Assembly (NCBI GenBank): GCA_012839765.1
Contig: DUMW01000017.1
Location: 1 to 41,892 of the forward strand
Direction of reading: 5' to 3'
DNA length: 41,892 nucleotides
Origin: Bacillota bacterium
GTDB taxonomy: Bacteria; Bacillota; Limnochordia; DUMW01
Under the pieces are notes generated by a model. It was given only the letters and a program-made list of their open reading frames with translations, was not told the origin of the DNA and did no database searches. The translations under genes were made by a program, and so were the position numbers. Shown in pieces: positions 1 through 8,900 of this stretch (position 1 is the first letter of the stretch; each line of letters begins with the position of its first letter).

Positions 1-2458
1 GAGGTTGACTTCCTTCAAAGGTGAGCCACAGGGCAGTGGAATCTCCCTCCTCAGTGATCCCACCCGCCATAGCCAAGCCATCCAAGAGCCTAGCAGGACC
101 TTGTAACGTATAAGTCCCTGGTCGGGCTACAGCGCCAAGGATGGTAATCTCCCTGCGGGCTTGAGGAACATACACCACACTGCCCGGTTCCACTGAGGGT
201 TGACCCCAGGTCCCGCCAACCAATCGCTGCACATCAAAAACCTGTCTCGAACCATCAGATCCCAACAGGTAAACCTGTTGTCCATCTCCCAAGGCGGTCA
301 ATCCTCCCGCCATAGCCAAAGCATCTAGCAGACCGACCCCCTGACCAAGGTTAAAGACACCAGGCTGCCGTACTTCACCCAATACTGCGATCTGTCGCTG
401 GGCCTTGGGTACATAGATGACATCCCTGGGCGCCACCTTGATATTGTCCTGGGATCGGTCATTGTTCAGGAAAGCTTCCAGATCCACCACGTGCAGTACC
501 GGTCCGGAAAGGCCAGCTCTTGTCACCGTCACCTCAGCCAGGTTAGCCTCTTCCGTTGGTCCGCCCGCTAAAGCGATCATATCCAGCAAAGTGCCATCCG
601 GCCGGAACTCGTAGGTGCCCGGCGACCGTACCTCACCGAGGACCACCACCTGACGGTCGGCCTTCGGCACAAGCAACACTTCACCACCAGACAACGGGTA
701 ATTCTCCGCTGAGAACGGCTGCTCCAGCACCCGATTCAAATCCACTGCCACCGTACTTACCGCATCACCGTCACGCAAACTCAAAGTAGCATTAGATAGA
801 TCCGCAGCAGTGGTAGGGCCACCGGCTAAAGCCAGGGCATCTAGCACCGTAAGAGTCTGGGTTAATCTATAGTAGCCGGGATTTCGCACCTCGCCGAGCA
901 CCAATATACCCCGCTGATCCGTGGGAACATACACCACATCCCCCGGCTTTACCATCATCGCGTCGGTGGTCTCTGCAAAGAGGGCATTAGCCAAATTGAC
1001 CTCTTCCATGAATACCGACTGTTCTGTCTGTCGAGTAATGGCAATCCTGCGCTGATCCGCAGACATGGTCAAGCCCCCGGCCATGGCAAGCAACTCATAG
1101 AGGCTGATTCCTGCGTCGACTTTGTAGGTACCTGGATTGCGGACCTCACCGAGGATGATGGCGTGGCGCTTGGCCTCAGGAACAAAAATGATGTCCCCAC
1201 CCGCTAGGTAAGGGTTGTCAGCATAGGGTTGGGCAGAAATGGCCCCGGTGGCATCCACCACTAGCGGCGTAGTGGTTTCCTTTGAACTGATACTAATCTT
1301 CGTTGGATCCGCTAGTTCCGTCAACCCTCCGGCCAGAGCAATTGCGTCCGTAAGCCGACTACCGGGTCTTAAGACATGGACGCCAGGCCGCTGAACTTGA
1401 CCAAAAACGATAACCTCGCGCTCAGCCCGCGGCACATATACCACATCGCCGCCATATATATAACAGTCTGCCGTCTCTCCTTCCAAGGCTTTGTCCAGGC
1501 TCACCACGATTCGTTCCGGTTGGTCACCGGCGGTACGAGTAATCACGATCTCATCGGTAAGCGCATCGTCGGTAACATTCCCTGCCATCGCCAGCAATTC
1601 GAACAGACTGAGCTTATCGTGCACCGGGAAGGTCCCTGGACTTCTAACCTGGCCCAGGACCACGGCCTGCTCCACCTTGGGGACATAGATGATGTCTCCA
1701 CCCTTAAACCGAATGCCTTCGGTACCTTTACCAGCCTGGTGCAAATCAAAATCAATGATCCGCTGTCCATCGGCCCCTTGCACAATAATCTGACGCAGAT
1801 TTGCGTCTTTCGTATGACCACCGGCCAAAGCAAGAAGATCGATTAACCGCGTAGTCTCACCGATGCTGTAGGCACCTGGAGCGTTAACTTCACCTAAGAT
1901 CAACACTTTCTCATCTTTGGGTACAAAAACTGTATCGCCCGATTCTAGGGTGATTTCGTCCCTTGTTCCCTGTTGAAGGATCTGGGCAAAGTCAATGAGC
2001 TGTACCTCACCGTCGCGAGTGAGCCGAACTTCTGTCAAAGAAGCCTCGGGGGTAAGCCCACCGGCTTGGGCCAACAGCTCCGAGATGGTGGCTCCGGGTT
2101 TAAGATGATACAGGCCGGGGTTACGCACTTCCCCAAATAGCCGTACCTGGATAGTACGAAACTCTTTGATCACTACTGTAACACGTGGGCTAACAATCAA
2201 CTCTGACATCAGTTCTGCCAGTTCTGCCGCTAGCTGCGAGCTAGTCTTTCCTTCTGCCAGAATATCTTTAGTCAGGGGAGGTACATCGATGTACCCATCG
2301 GGCTTAATCTCAACCACCGTGAGTAAGTCGGCATGACCCCAAACAGAAATCTGCAACACGTCACCGGGCGCTAGCAAGTATTCATTTCCTGCACCGTTGA
2401 CCGTTGCTGTACTCAGAAGAACGAGAAACACCAACATCAGAGTAAGCTTCGTTCGCAT
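1..2458 (-). CDS. Polysaccharide export protein with multiple SLBB repeats (Wza-like), 3' end outside window
   Basis: Reading leftwards from an ATG at 2458, the frame stays open for 819 codons to the window edge, so the C-terminus is missing. Residues 1-23 are a signal peptide. Residues about 26-105 form a polysaccharide biosynthesis/export domain (it begins EYLLAPGDVLQISVWG). At least nine SLBB-type beta-grasp repeats follow, each with a motif like LGEVRNPGTY, then (L/M)AGG, then a G(D/G)xxxVP segment. Wza-type proteins export capsule or exopolysaccharide through the outer membrane and normally carry only a few SLBB domains, so this is a strongly expanded version. It is separated from the next upstream gene by a terminator, so it is probably transcribed separately. 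Family assignment is firm; the exported polymer is unknown. Confidence 0.9.
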   Translation of the reverse strand, partial: MRTKLTLMLVFLVLLSTATVNGAGNEYLLAPGDVLQISVWGHADLLTVVEIKPDGYIDVPPLTKDILAEGKTSSQLAAELAELMSELIVSPRVTVVIKEFRTIQVRLFGEVRNPGLYHLKPGATISELLAQAGGLTPEASLTEVRLTRDGEVQLIDFAQILQQGTRDEITLESGDTVFVPKDEKVLILGEVNAPGAYSIGETTRLIDLLALAGGHTKDANLRQIIVQGADGQRIIDFDLHQAGKGTEGIRFKGGDIIYVPKVEQAVVLGQVRSPGTFPVHDKLSLFELLAMAGNVTDDALTDEIVITRTAGDQPERIVVSLDKALEGETADCYIYGGDVVYVPRAEREVIVFGQVQRPGVHVLRPGSRLTDAIALAGGLTELADPTKISISSKETTTPLVVDATGAISAQPYADNPYLAGGDIIFVPEAKRHAIILGEVRNPGTYKVDAGISLYELLAMAGGLTMSADQRRIAITRQTEQSVFMEEVNLANALFAETTDAMMVKPGDVVYVPTDQRGILVLGEVRNPGYYRLTQTLTVLDALALAGGPTTAADLSNATLSLRDGDAVSTVAVDLNRVLEQPFSAENYPLSGGEVLLVPKADRQVVVLGEVRSPGTYEFRPDGTLLDMIALAGGPTEEANLAEVTVTRAGLSGPVLHVVDLEAFLNNDRSQDNIKVAPRDVIYVPKAQRQIAVLGEVRQPGVFNLGQGVGLLDALAMAGGLTALGDGQQVYLLGSDGSRQVFDVQRLVGGTWGQPSVEPGSVVYVPQARREITILGAVARPGTYTLQGPARLLDGLAMAGGITEEGDSTALWLTFEGSQP
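100..2160 (-). repeat. Tandem array of nine or more SLBB-domain coding repeats
   Basis: The motif xxLGEVRxPGxY recurs about every 250 bases. Its copies lie near 2130, 1885, 1645, 1385, 1140, 885, 630, 375 and 130. Each copy is followed by an AMAGG-like segment and a GGDxxxVPxAxR segment. The copies are diverged in DNA, so this is an old protein-level repeat array rather than recent slippage. Confidence 0.85.
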
Positions 2459-2551
2459 TTACCCACACCCCAGAACTTAAAGATATCCAGATCTATTGCA
2501 CTATCATTCAAACTGATTGAAGGAGCAAGGTAAGGTTATGTAAGAAGTTCC

Positions 2552-2581
2552 AAAAATAGGGAGCCGCGCGAAGCGGCTCCG
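2552..2581 (-). terminator. Rho-independent terminator after the 2614-3537 gene
   Basis: A perfect 8-bp stem (GGAGCCGC at 2560-2567 with GCGGCTCC at 2573-2580) has a 5-base loop. On the minus strand it is followed by a T-rich tail. It closes the unit made of the genes at 5611, 5142 and 3537 and insulates the SLBB gene. Confidence 0.85.
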
Positions 2582-2613
2582 TCACGGTTAACGACAGTCA
2601 AACCATTCCTCAC

Positions 2614-3537
2614 TTACTTAACAGGAATCCCGTGGATTGTTACTGTTTCAACTATCTCACTCACAATTACCGTCCCCACTGGCATCATGACCTCGTTGCC
2701 TTTCACAATGAACGCCAGGCCAGCACCAATGGGCGACCCCAATACTACCAAGCCTGCGGTACCAAGCAAGGCCGCGAGTCCCATGGACTCTTGATCCCCT
2801 TCTTTAAGTGATGGGATCAGCGCAATACTCGTCCGGTCAATACCCTTGATGGTACCCAGGTCCAGCACCACTTGGGCATCTCTGCCCAATTGCTTGGCTT
2901 GGGTTACCTGTTTAATCACTCCGGTACCCGTCGCACCCTTGGGAATTACCAAGACACCGTCTACGAACACGTTGTCGTAGACCCGGAAGTTGATGACGTC
3001 ACCGTCCCGGTTCTTTGTGGAGTCAATCGGGCTCAACAGTTCTAGTTGCACCAAAGTACCTTGGGGCACCACCACGGTCTTAGTGTCAATATTGGGAAAC
3101 AGCTCCAGCATCCCCCTGATTCTTCCGTCAAAGGGTCCCGTGAGAACCTTTCCATAGTATGCATTCTCCATGTACTCCAACTGTTTAATCAGGGAAGCAT
3201 GCTCCCGCACCTGATTGAATGTCAGCCATTCTACAGCTGTAAGTGTCATTACCAGGTTACTGGCCAGTTCATCGCCGGGCGCCAGCATGTCCCAGATCAA
3301 ATCAACCCGCGGTACCAAGCTGGACATCGAACTCCCGCTACTACCAAACAGATCTGTCTCCAACTTGGCCACCCGCTGAAATGGTGTCATGTCTTTGGGA
3401 TCGTAGTCCTTACCATACACCATGGCCTCAATGATTGCAATCTTGTCCAAGACTCCTTGGGCCGAAACAGGAAAACTAGTGGATAGCAACATCAGACAAA
3501 GCAAAATAGCGGAGAATCTTTTCAACCTTCTGGCCAT
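2614..3537 (-). CDS. Secreted protein of unknown function, diderm-envelope neighbourhood
   Basis: This 307-residue protein has a clear signal peptide (residues 1-26, cleavage near VSAQG). The first half (about 27-145) looks alpha-helical. The second half, from about residue 150, has a beta-rich segment with the pattern VVVPQGTLVQLELLSPIDS, then RDGDVINFRV, then GVLVIPKGATGTGVI. That pattern is common in secreted proteins with a small barrel-like domain. A glycine-rich hydrophobic stretch near residues 255-280 might contact a membrane. It is the last gene of a three-gene unit, 48 bases after the SLH-porin and just before a terminator, so an envelope role beside that porin is likely. I do not recognise a named family; TrbI/VirB10-like resemblance is only superficial. 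Confidence 0.75.
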   Translation of the reverse strand: MARRLKRFSAILLCLMLLSTSFPVSAQGVLDKIAIIEAMVYGKDYDPKDMTPFQRVAKLETDLFGSSGSSMSSLVPRVDLIWDMLAPGDELASNLVMTLTAVEWLTFNQVREHASLIKQLEYMENAYYGKVLTGPFDGRIRGMLELFPNIDTKTVVVPQGTLVQLELLSPIDSTKNRDGDVINFRVYDNVFVDGVLVIPKGATGTGVIKQVTQAKQLGRDAQVVLDLGTIKGIDRTSIALIPSLKEGDQESMGLAALLGTAGLVVLGSPIGAGLAFIVKGNEVMMPVGTVIVSEIVETVTIHGIPVK

Positions 3538-3585
3538 GCTTATCCCCCCATTTAGCGGAATATAGAAAATATGTTTAAATCAAGC

Positions 3586-5142
3586 TTAAAACCTAATCGT
3601 GAATTCTGCACTGGCTCGGTTTAACTTGCTCGCATCATTCTCTGAGAAATCAACCATCTCATATCCCAATTTGAACAACGCCTTCCCTCCCACTTCAAAT
3701 CCTAACCCAAAGGAAGTGGTTAGGGAACTGACGTTACCTGACTGCAGGCTAATATCGGCCAACAGTTTCCGATCGTTGCCCAGCAAGTATTCCAGGCCAG
3801 CAGTCGTAGTCTGAGTAGTACTAACAATGTCCGATTCGGTATCTCTCTCCCCCTCCACCACTAGGCCGGCCTTCACCTTTCCCTGAGGGATTAGCACATC
3901 TAGCCCCACCGAGGCCTTAGAACGGGAAGGTCCCAGCTTCTTATTCAGCAGACTGTCCAAGTCCACGTACTCATATCCTGCGTGGAGAACACCTACATTA
4001 TCCACTGTATAGTCCACACCGATGGATCTAGTCTTGCTAATCGCCGCCTCACCGTCAACAGAGGCATTGGCATTCTGGCCCAACTCTGTAACAAACCGCA
4101 GATCACCCATGCGCAATTCCATCTGATATGAGGCCGAATCGCCCTCATGAATACTATCACTGGTAAGATGGCTATATCCATCCAAGATTCGTCGATACCA
4201 GCCTGCCAATTCCAAAAGCTCATTGCTGTAATGGGCACCGATCCGGAAGGAACTTCCTGTATCATCCGACAGTGATGACTGAGAATACTCACCCATCAAT
4301 TCCAATCCTTCGGCCACAGCCCAAGTTCCCCCAAGACTGGCCAGAAACTTAGCCTTTTCCTGGTCCCACACTCCCGAGGGAGCCCTTAGTGCGTAACTAG
4401 CATCGATCACCAACTGCTCGTTCAACCTAAAGTAGCCATCTACCGCGGCCAGATAGTCGTTCTCCTCCTTCGCACCAGGCTGACTAATCAACAATTGGGA
4501 ATTCCAAAACCGAGAAGCTGCACTGGCAGGAAGCCAAACATAAGGACGCGCCCAGGGACCTTCACCCAAGGGTACCATACTAAGAACCAAGGGCGTGGCA
4601 GCTCCAGCCAACAGATCCTTCAGGGGAAATACAAGCCCCTGATATTCTTCGTCCTGACCAAGCAGCTTCGACAATCGCTCCACCACCTGGCCGTCTTGTC
4701 CATCCTTGCCAAAAATGTAGAATAGCTTGCTAGTATCTCCCGTTTCAACAGCATGCCAGTTCATCAGGGAGCTAACCTCGTAGGACATATCAATACCAAG
4801 GAGATCGAGTTCCGGTCGAAACTCCTTTTCCAACTTGAGCAGCAGCTCGGCACTAGCCGGGTTCAATACCTGAAACTTGACTCCTTCCTCTTCCCACGAT
4901 CCCACGTTCAAACCATCTATGATCCGGGAAACCAACAGGGCCATTTCATAACGGCTTACCGTCTGTCCTTCCTTAAATCCCGCGGAATATACACTGTCAA
5001 GAAGACCGTAGCCGGCTAATTCTCGAAAGGCACTGTAGGACCAATGTTCTTTAGGTACATCGCTGAAGGAATCCAGGGCAGAGACAGTCCCGGTTAATGC
5101 CAAAACAAGGAGCATCACCAAACATGGAAATTTCCGCATCAT
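3586..5142 (-). CDS. SLH-domain outer-membrane beta-barrel protein (OmpM-like)
   Basis: This is a 518-residue protein with a signal peptide (1-22). One SLH domain covers about residues 24-80 (FSDVPKEHW near its start, SRYEMALLVSRI near its end). The rest is rich in alternating beta strands and the final residue is Phe (EFTIRF), the usual C-terminal signature of barrels inserted by the BAM machinery. In OmpM-type proteins the SLH domain binds the cell wall and the barrel sits in the outer membrane, so the protein works as porin and tether together. A strong ribosome binding site (AAGGAGG) precedes two adjacent ATG codons, so the true start may be one codon downstream. It lies between the RuvC-like gene and the secreted protein in one unit. 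Confidence 0.85.
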   Translation of the reverse strand: MMRKFPCLVMLLVLALTGTVSALDSFSDVPKEHWSYSAFRELAGYGLLDSVYSAGFKEGQTVSRYEMALLVSRIIDGLNVGSWEEEGVKFQVLNPASAELLLKLEKEFRPELDLLGIDMSYEVSSLMNWHAVETGDTSKLFYIFGKDGQDGQVVERLSKLLGQDEEYQGLVFPLKDLLAGAATPLVLSMVPLGEGPWARPYVWLPASAASRFWNSQLLISQPGAKEENDYLAAVDGYFRLNEQLVIDASYALRAPSGVWDQEKAKFLASLGGTWAVAEGLELMGEYSQSSLSDDTGSSFRIGAHYSNELLELAGWYRRILDGYSHLTSDSIHEGDSASYQMELRMGDLRFVTELGQNANASVDGEAAISKTRSIGVDYTVDNVGVLHAGYEYVDLDSLLNKKLGPSRSKASVGLDVLIPQGKVKAGLVVEGERDTESDIVSTTQTTTAGLEYLLGNDRKLLADISLQSGNVSSLTTSFGLGFEVGGKALFKLGYEMVDFSENDASKLNRASAEFTIRF

Positions 5143-5227
5143 CTGCCCTCCTTACACAAACCTGATAGGATATGATCTTCGCCGTGCTTATCCTTTTTTC
5201 CTTTTTGCTTTAGAACAGAAGAAGACT

Positions 5228-5611
5228 CTATTGTAGCAGGAAGAATCGCTCAGCTAGGATTTCTGCGACTATATCATCATAGGGTTCCGGAGGAACCTGC
5301 AGGGAGGTGGGCAACAACCGACGCCACCCGGTTCGTTTGTTATACTTCCAATATCTTTGCCGGGCTTCTTCGCTGGACCCATGCTCATCAACGAACACGA
5401 CGGGCAACGTCTCTTCAAAGAGCTGAGCAATTCGTCGACCATAAGTCCGGTCTCCCACTACGATCAAGAGAGGACGATAGGTGGCGATAAGTCTCTTCAC
5501 GGCTTTTTCCATCTCATCAGTGGCGACAACCTGACGAAATAGTGTTCCCTGCTGCTCAGCTATAGCAATACCACACTTGCGACTACCTGGGTCAATAGCT
5601 ATGATCCGCAA
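5228..5611 (-). CDS. RuvC/YqgF-like RNase H-fold nuclease
   Basis: The 127-residue product starts RIIAIDPGSRKCGIAIAE, the first strand and acidic residue of the RuvC/YqgF RNase H-like fold. A second strand, LLIVVGDRTYGRR, and a late PYDDIVAEILAERF segment with the expected acidic pair follow. Such proteins process Holliday junctions or pre-16S rRNA; which one applies here cannot be told. I chose the TTG at 5611 because AAGGAG sits 8 bases upstream and the family begins at this strand. Longer starts at TTG 5668 or ATG 5644 are open but lie almost on the mapped promoter or lack a good ribosome site. It is the first gene of the unit that includes the SLH-porin. Confidence 0.75.
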   Translation of the reverse strand: MRIIAIDPGSRKCGIAIAEQQGTLFRQVVATDEMEKAVKRLIATYRPLLIVVGDRTYGRRIAQLFEETLPVVFVDEHGSSEEARQRYWKYNKRTGWRRLLPTSLQVPPEPYDDIVAEILAERFFLLQ

Positions 5612-5685
5612 ATTCTTGTCTCCTTCATTGTCTTGACCCAACATGAGGGCGGCATAGGCAATAGCCAATTTATCCCTTGATACGA

Positions 5686-5714
5686 AGTATACTCTATCCG
5701 ATCAGCCTCGTCAA
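5686..5714 (-). promoter_or_regulatory. Sigma-70-type promoter for the 5611/5142/3537 unit
   Basis: On the minus strand, TTGACG (5709-5714) is followed by a 17-base spacer and TATACT (5686-5691). Transcription would start near 5679, giving a leader of about 68 bases before the TTG at 5611. Confidence 0.7.
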
Positions 5715-5849
5715 CCAGACAACACTGCTTCAAATCACCAAAAGAGGACAAGAGGAGAAAGCAAACCTTACAATACCCTACTTTACGCAAAATATGGGGA
5801 ATAACAGCTTACCCCGATCCAAGGCAAGACTTCCAATGTCGCCGCCACG

Positions 5850-5894
5850 AAAAGAACAACAAAAGAAAGCCCCCGGGGCGCGCCCAGGGGCTTT
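5850..5894 (-). terminator. Rho-independent terminator after the giant SLH protein
   Basis: AAAGCCCCCGG (5866-5876) pairs with CCAGGGGCTTT (5884-5894) with one mismatch around a 7-base loop. The minus-strand sequence after it is T-rich (TTTCTTTTGTTGTTCTTTT). It lies 14 bases past the stop of the gene at 5908. Confidence 0.8.
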
Positions 5895-5907
5895 ACCTAT
5901 ATCCACC

Positions 5908-8900
5908 TTAGAAGGTAAAACCAACGGTAGCCAAGGCTTCCCAAACCTTGTAATCCTCATCCACGTTGGTTTCCCAGTTAAGGGACGCATACTCACTGCT
6001 CAAAGACAGGTTAAATCCGTTACCCAGCGGGTACACGTATTTCACGTCAGCCGTGCGAGCAGTATACCGATCGGACCTCTTCACGTCAAGACCGGTGCTT
6101 TGCTTTGCTTCCAGACGCAGACTACCACCGTAAACCTCGCGGTCTGCCGTCAAGGACAGCTTAGTCTCCGGAGCAAGGCTTACACTATTCAGCAGGTCAT
6201 TGCTCTGGTCATAGGCTATCCCTACACCAATATTAGTGTCAAAGAGCCTGCCAACATAGTCCAAGCCAATACTGGCAGTCCCGATCTTCTCCGTTACCGC
6301 CGCGGTAACCAGATCCTCTGTGGTGGTCAATTGGTAACCGGCAGCAAAGCTAAGACCGTCACCAACATCCATCACAGACTTCAGACCACCAATAGTCTTG
6401 CGGTTGTCTTGCCACTTGTCTACCTCGGTCCACTTGTTATCCAAAATATCCCGAGTGATCCACTGGAAAGTAGCATCAAAGCTGATTCCAGGTCCAAGTG
6501 GCATATTATCAATATCCAGGGCCACTCTGTAGTGCTGACGATCGTCCGCACTGAGCATCCGCAAGTTGGCCGCGTCTACGGTCAACACCACCGGCAGATC
6601 GAAGGGGTTAATCTTCCTGCTCAGGGACATACGCCCAATGATGTGATCTACATCGGCAGTGGTATCGAGGTTTCTGGTAAAGTACGCACCTTGCAGGCTG
6701 AAGTCAAACACGTTGGCCTTCGCCTCCAGAAGGTTCTCCACCTGCCCGCTCTTACCACTTACGTCGTTCGTAGTTACATCCCTACGTTCGTAATCGAAGA
6801 CAAAGCCCCTCAGGTCGACACCCTTCAGCGCAGTGATGTTACTAAGTTTGTAATGACCCTGTGTCACACTGGTGTCCAGCCGACCCACTTCTTGCTTGAA
6901 GGTTGCTCCAAGGACCGGAACCGAAGCAGACAGTACGTATTCCCTTTGGTCAGGCAACAGATCGCCGTCCTGTGTGCTTAGAGCCTTCGCAAACTTAGGA
7001 CTGAAATTGTCATCTACATTGCCAAACCACACATCAAAGTCTACAGCACCGATCCGGGTCTTCAGTTTCAATTCAGTGGCGCTAGCCGGATCTTTACCCA
7101 ACTTATCCAATGTGTACTTCAGATCGTAGTCGAAATTGGCAACGGTACCTACGGCACCAACTTGGGCAACACGGTCACGGGCGTAGGCCGGGGCACCAGC
7201 ACCTACATAGGGATCGGTAAACCAGCTTACGAACCGACCGTATAGCTTGCCTCCGGAGATATCGTACTCCCCATAGACAGCGGCCAGGTACTCGCCAACA
7301 TCGAGCCGACTGAAGTATGCATCTGCCCTCAAGTTATCGCTCAGCACCAAGTTGGCCTTAGCACCGAACATCTTCAGGCTCTCGATCTTCTTCTTGTCGA
7401 TGGTGTACTTGTCAAAGGTACCAGCGATCTGGTTGTCATCCAAAGAGCCAAAATAGACCAGACGAAGCACGTTCGGTGTCTCAACCGTTACGTTCATGTC
7501 AGCAAGCCGCACCGCAAAGTCCGGTGTACCACCGAAGAAGTTGGTTAGAGTCGCCAAGTTCCCCTTAACCAGCACGTTATCACTGGGATACGCTTCAAAA
7601 CCGATGGTCAGCTTGTGCGCAAACTGACTTGTGGGCAGATCATATACCGCCGGGAAAGAAGACTTGCTATCCCGCTCATGGGGATCCTTGTACAGCTTAG
7701 CGGCATCACCGGCAACAACCGCACGGTTGACCAGTTCTAGCTTGGTATCTCCATACAGCCAGAAATTGCCGAACTTCGCCACAAATTCATCAAAGGCACC
7801 AGCCAATGCATCGTGATCTTTGCGCAACTGCGTGGTAGCCTTGTCCAGATCATCCACTGCGGCAAACAACTCGCCCTGTCCCTTCTCGAGCTGAGCAACC
7901 CTCGCTTCAAGCTGCACCTGATTGGCCTTCAGCGCCTTGATTTCCCCATCTAAGGTAGCCACAAGACCCTGCAAGTTACTCAAGGCAGCTGCGTTAGCCT
8001 GTACCTTTTCTTCCAAGAGGTCAATGTTGGCCTCGAGGAGATCAGCACGCAGATTGGTGCGGTCGATCCTGAACATTAGGTCGTCGATCTTGGACTGTAG
8101 AACTGCATTCTTCGACTCAAAGAGCGACAACATTCCGTAAAGCGCATCAATTTCTTCAAGCAGTTCTGCTTCGGTTCCATCAAGCTTGGCCTCTAGCCGC
8201 TCCATAGCCAAGTTTGCTCTGCCAAGGCGGAACAATACGTCTTCAATCTTGGACTCCAGAATCTTATCCTTGGACTCGTACATGGACAACACCCCGTAGA
8301 GTCCTTCAATCTCGTCCCGAAGTTCCGCTGCGCTGCCATCCAACTTAGCCTCTAGCCGCTCCATAGCCAAGTTTGCTCTGCCAAGGCGGAACAATACATC
8401 TTCAATCTTGGACTCCAGAACCCTATCCTTGGACTCGAACAGCGACAAGAAACCGTAAAGCGCATCGATTTCCTCGCGCAATTCAGCCTCGCTTGCATCC
8501 AGTTCGGCCTCAACCCGCTCCAAAGCAAGATTTGTTCTGCCAATGCGGAAAACTACATCCTCAATCTTCGATTCGATAACGGCATTCCTCGCATTGACGA
8601 ACGCATAGACCGCGTCAATCTCCTCAGCAAGATCAGCTTTAACGACTGTCAGCTGCTCAACAATGGAGGCAGTCTTAAGATCGATCAGAGCCTTCAATGC
8701 ATCGGTGTCCTTGGACAACGCAGCCAACTGCAAATCAAAGGACTCCATCTGGCTATTGAGCACGTCGACCACTTGCTGAAGTTTGGTTGCCAGTTCAGAT
8801 GCTTCGCGGGCAATCTGCTCAGCGGACTTGCTGACCTCGAATCCTTCTTTGGCCACAGTCAATGCCTCGGTCGCCGAAACCTGAGCACTCTGTCCCACTT

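Noticed and set aside
1376-1846. 156-codon plus-strand frame over the SLBB array
   Set aside because: It is antisense to a gene with clear repeats in frame throughout; there is no independent evidence for it.
5677-6981. 434-codon open frame on the plus strand
   Set aside because: It is antisense to the beta-barrel part of the giant SLH gene, has no ribosome site or recognisable domain, and reflects codon bias of the real gene.
8005-8571. Possible CRISPR-like or mobile repeat
   Set aside because: The period is 159 bases, in frame, and each copy encodes the same coiled-coil segment, so it is a protein repeat.
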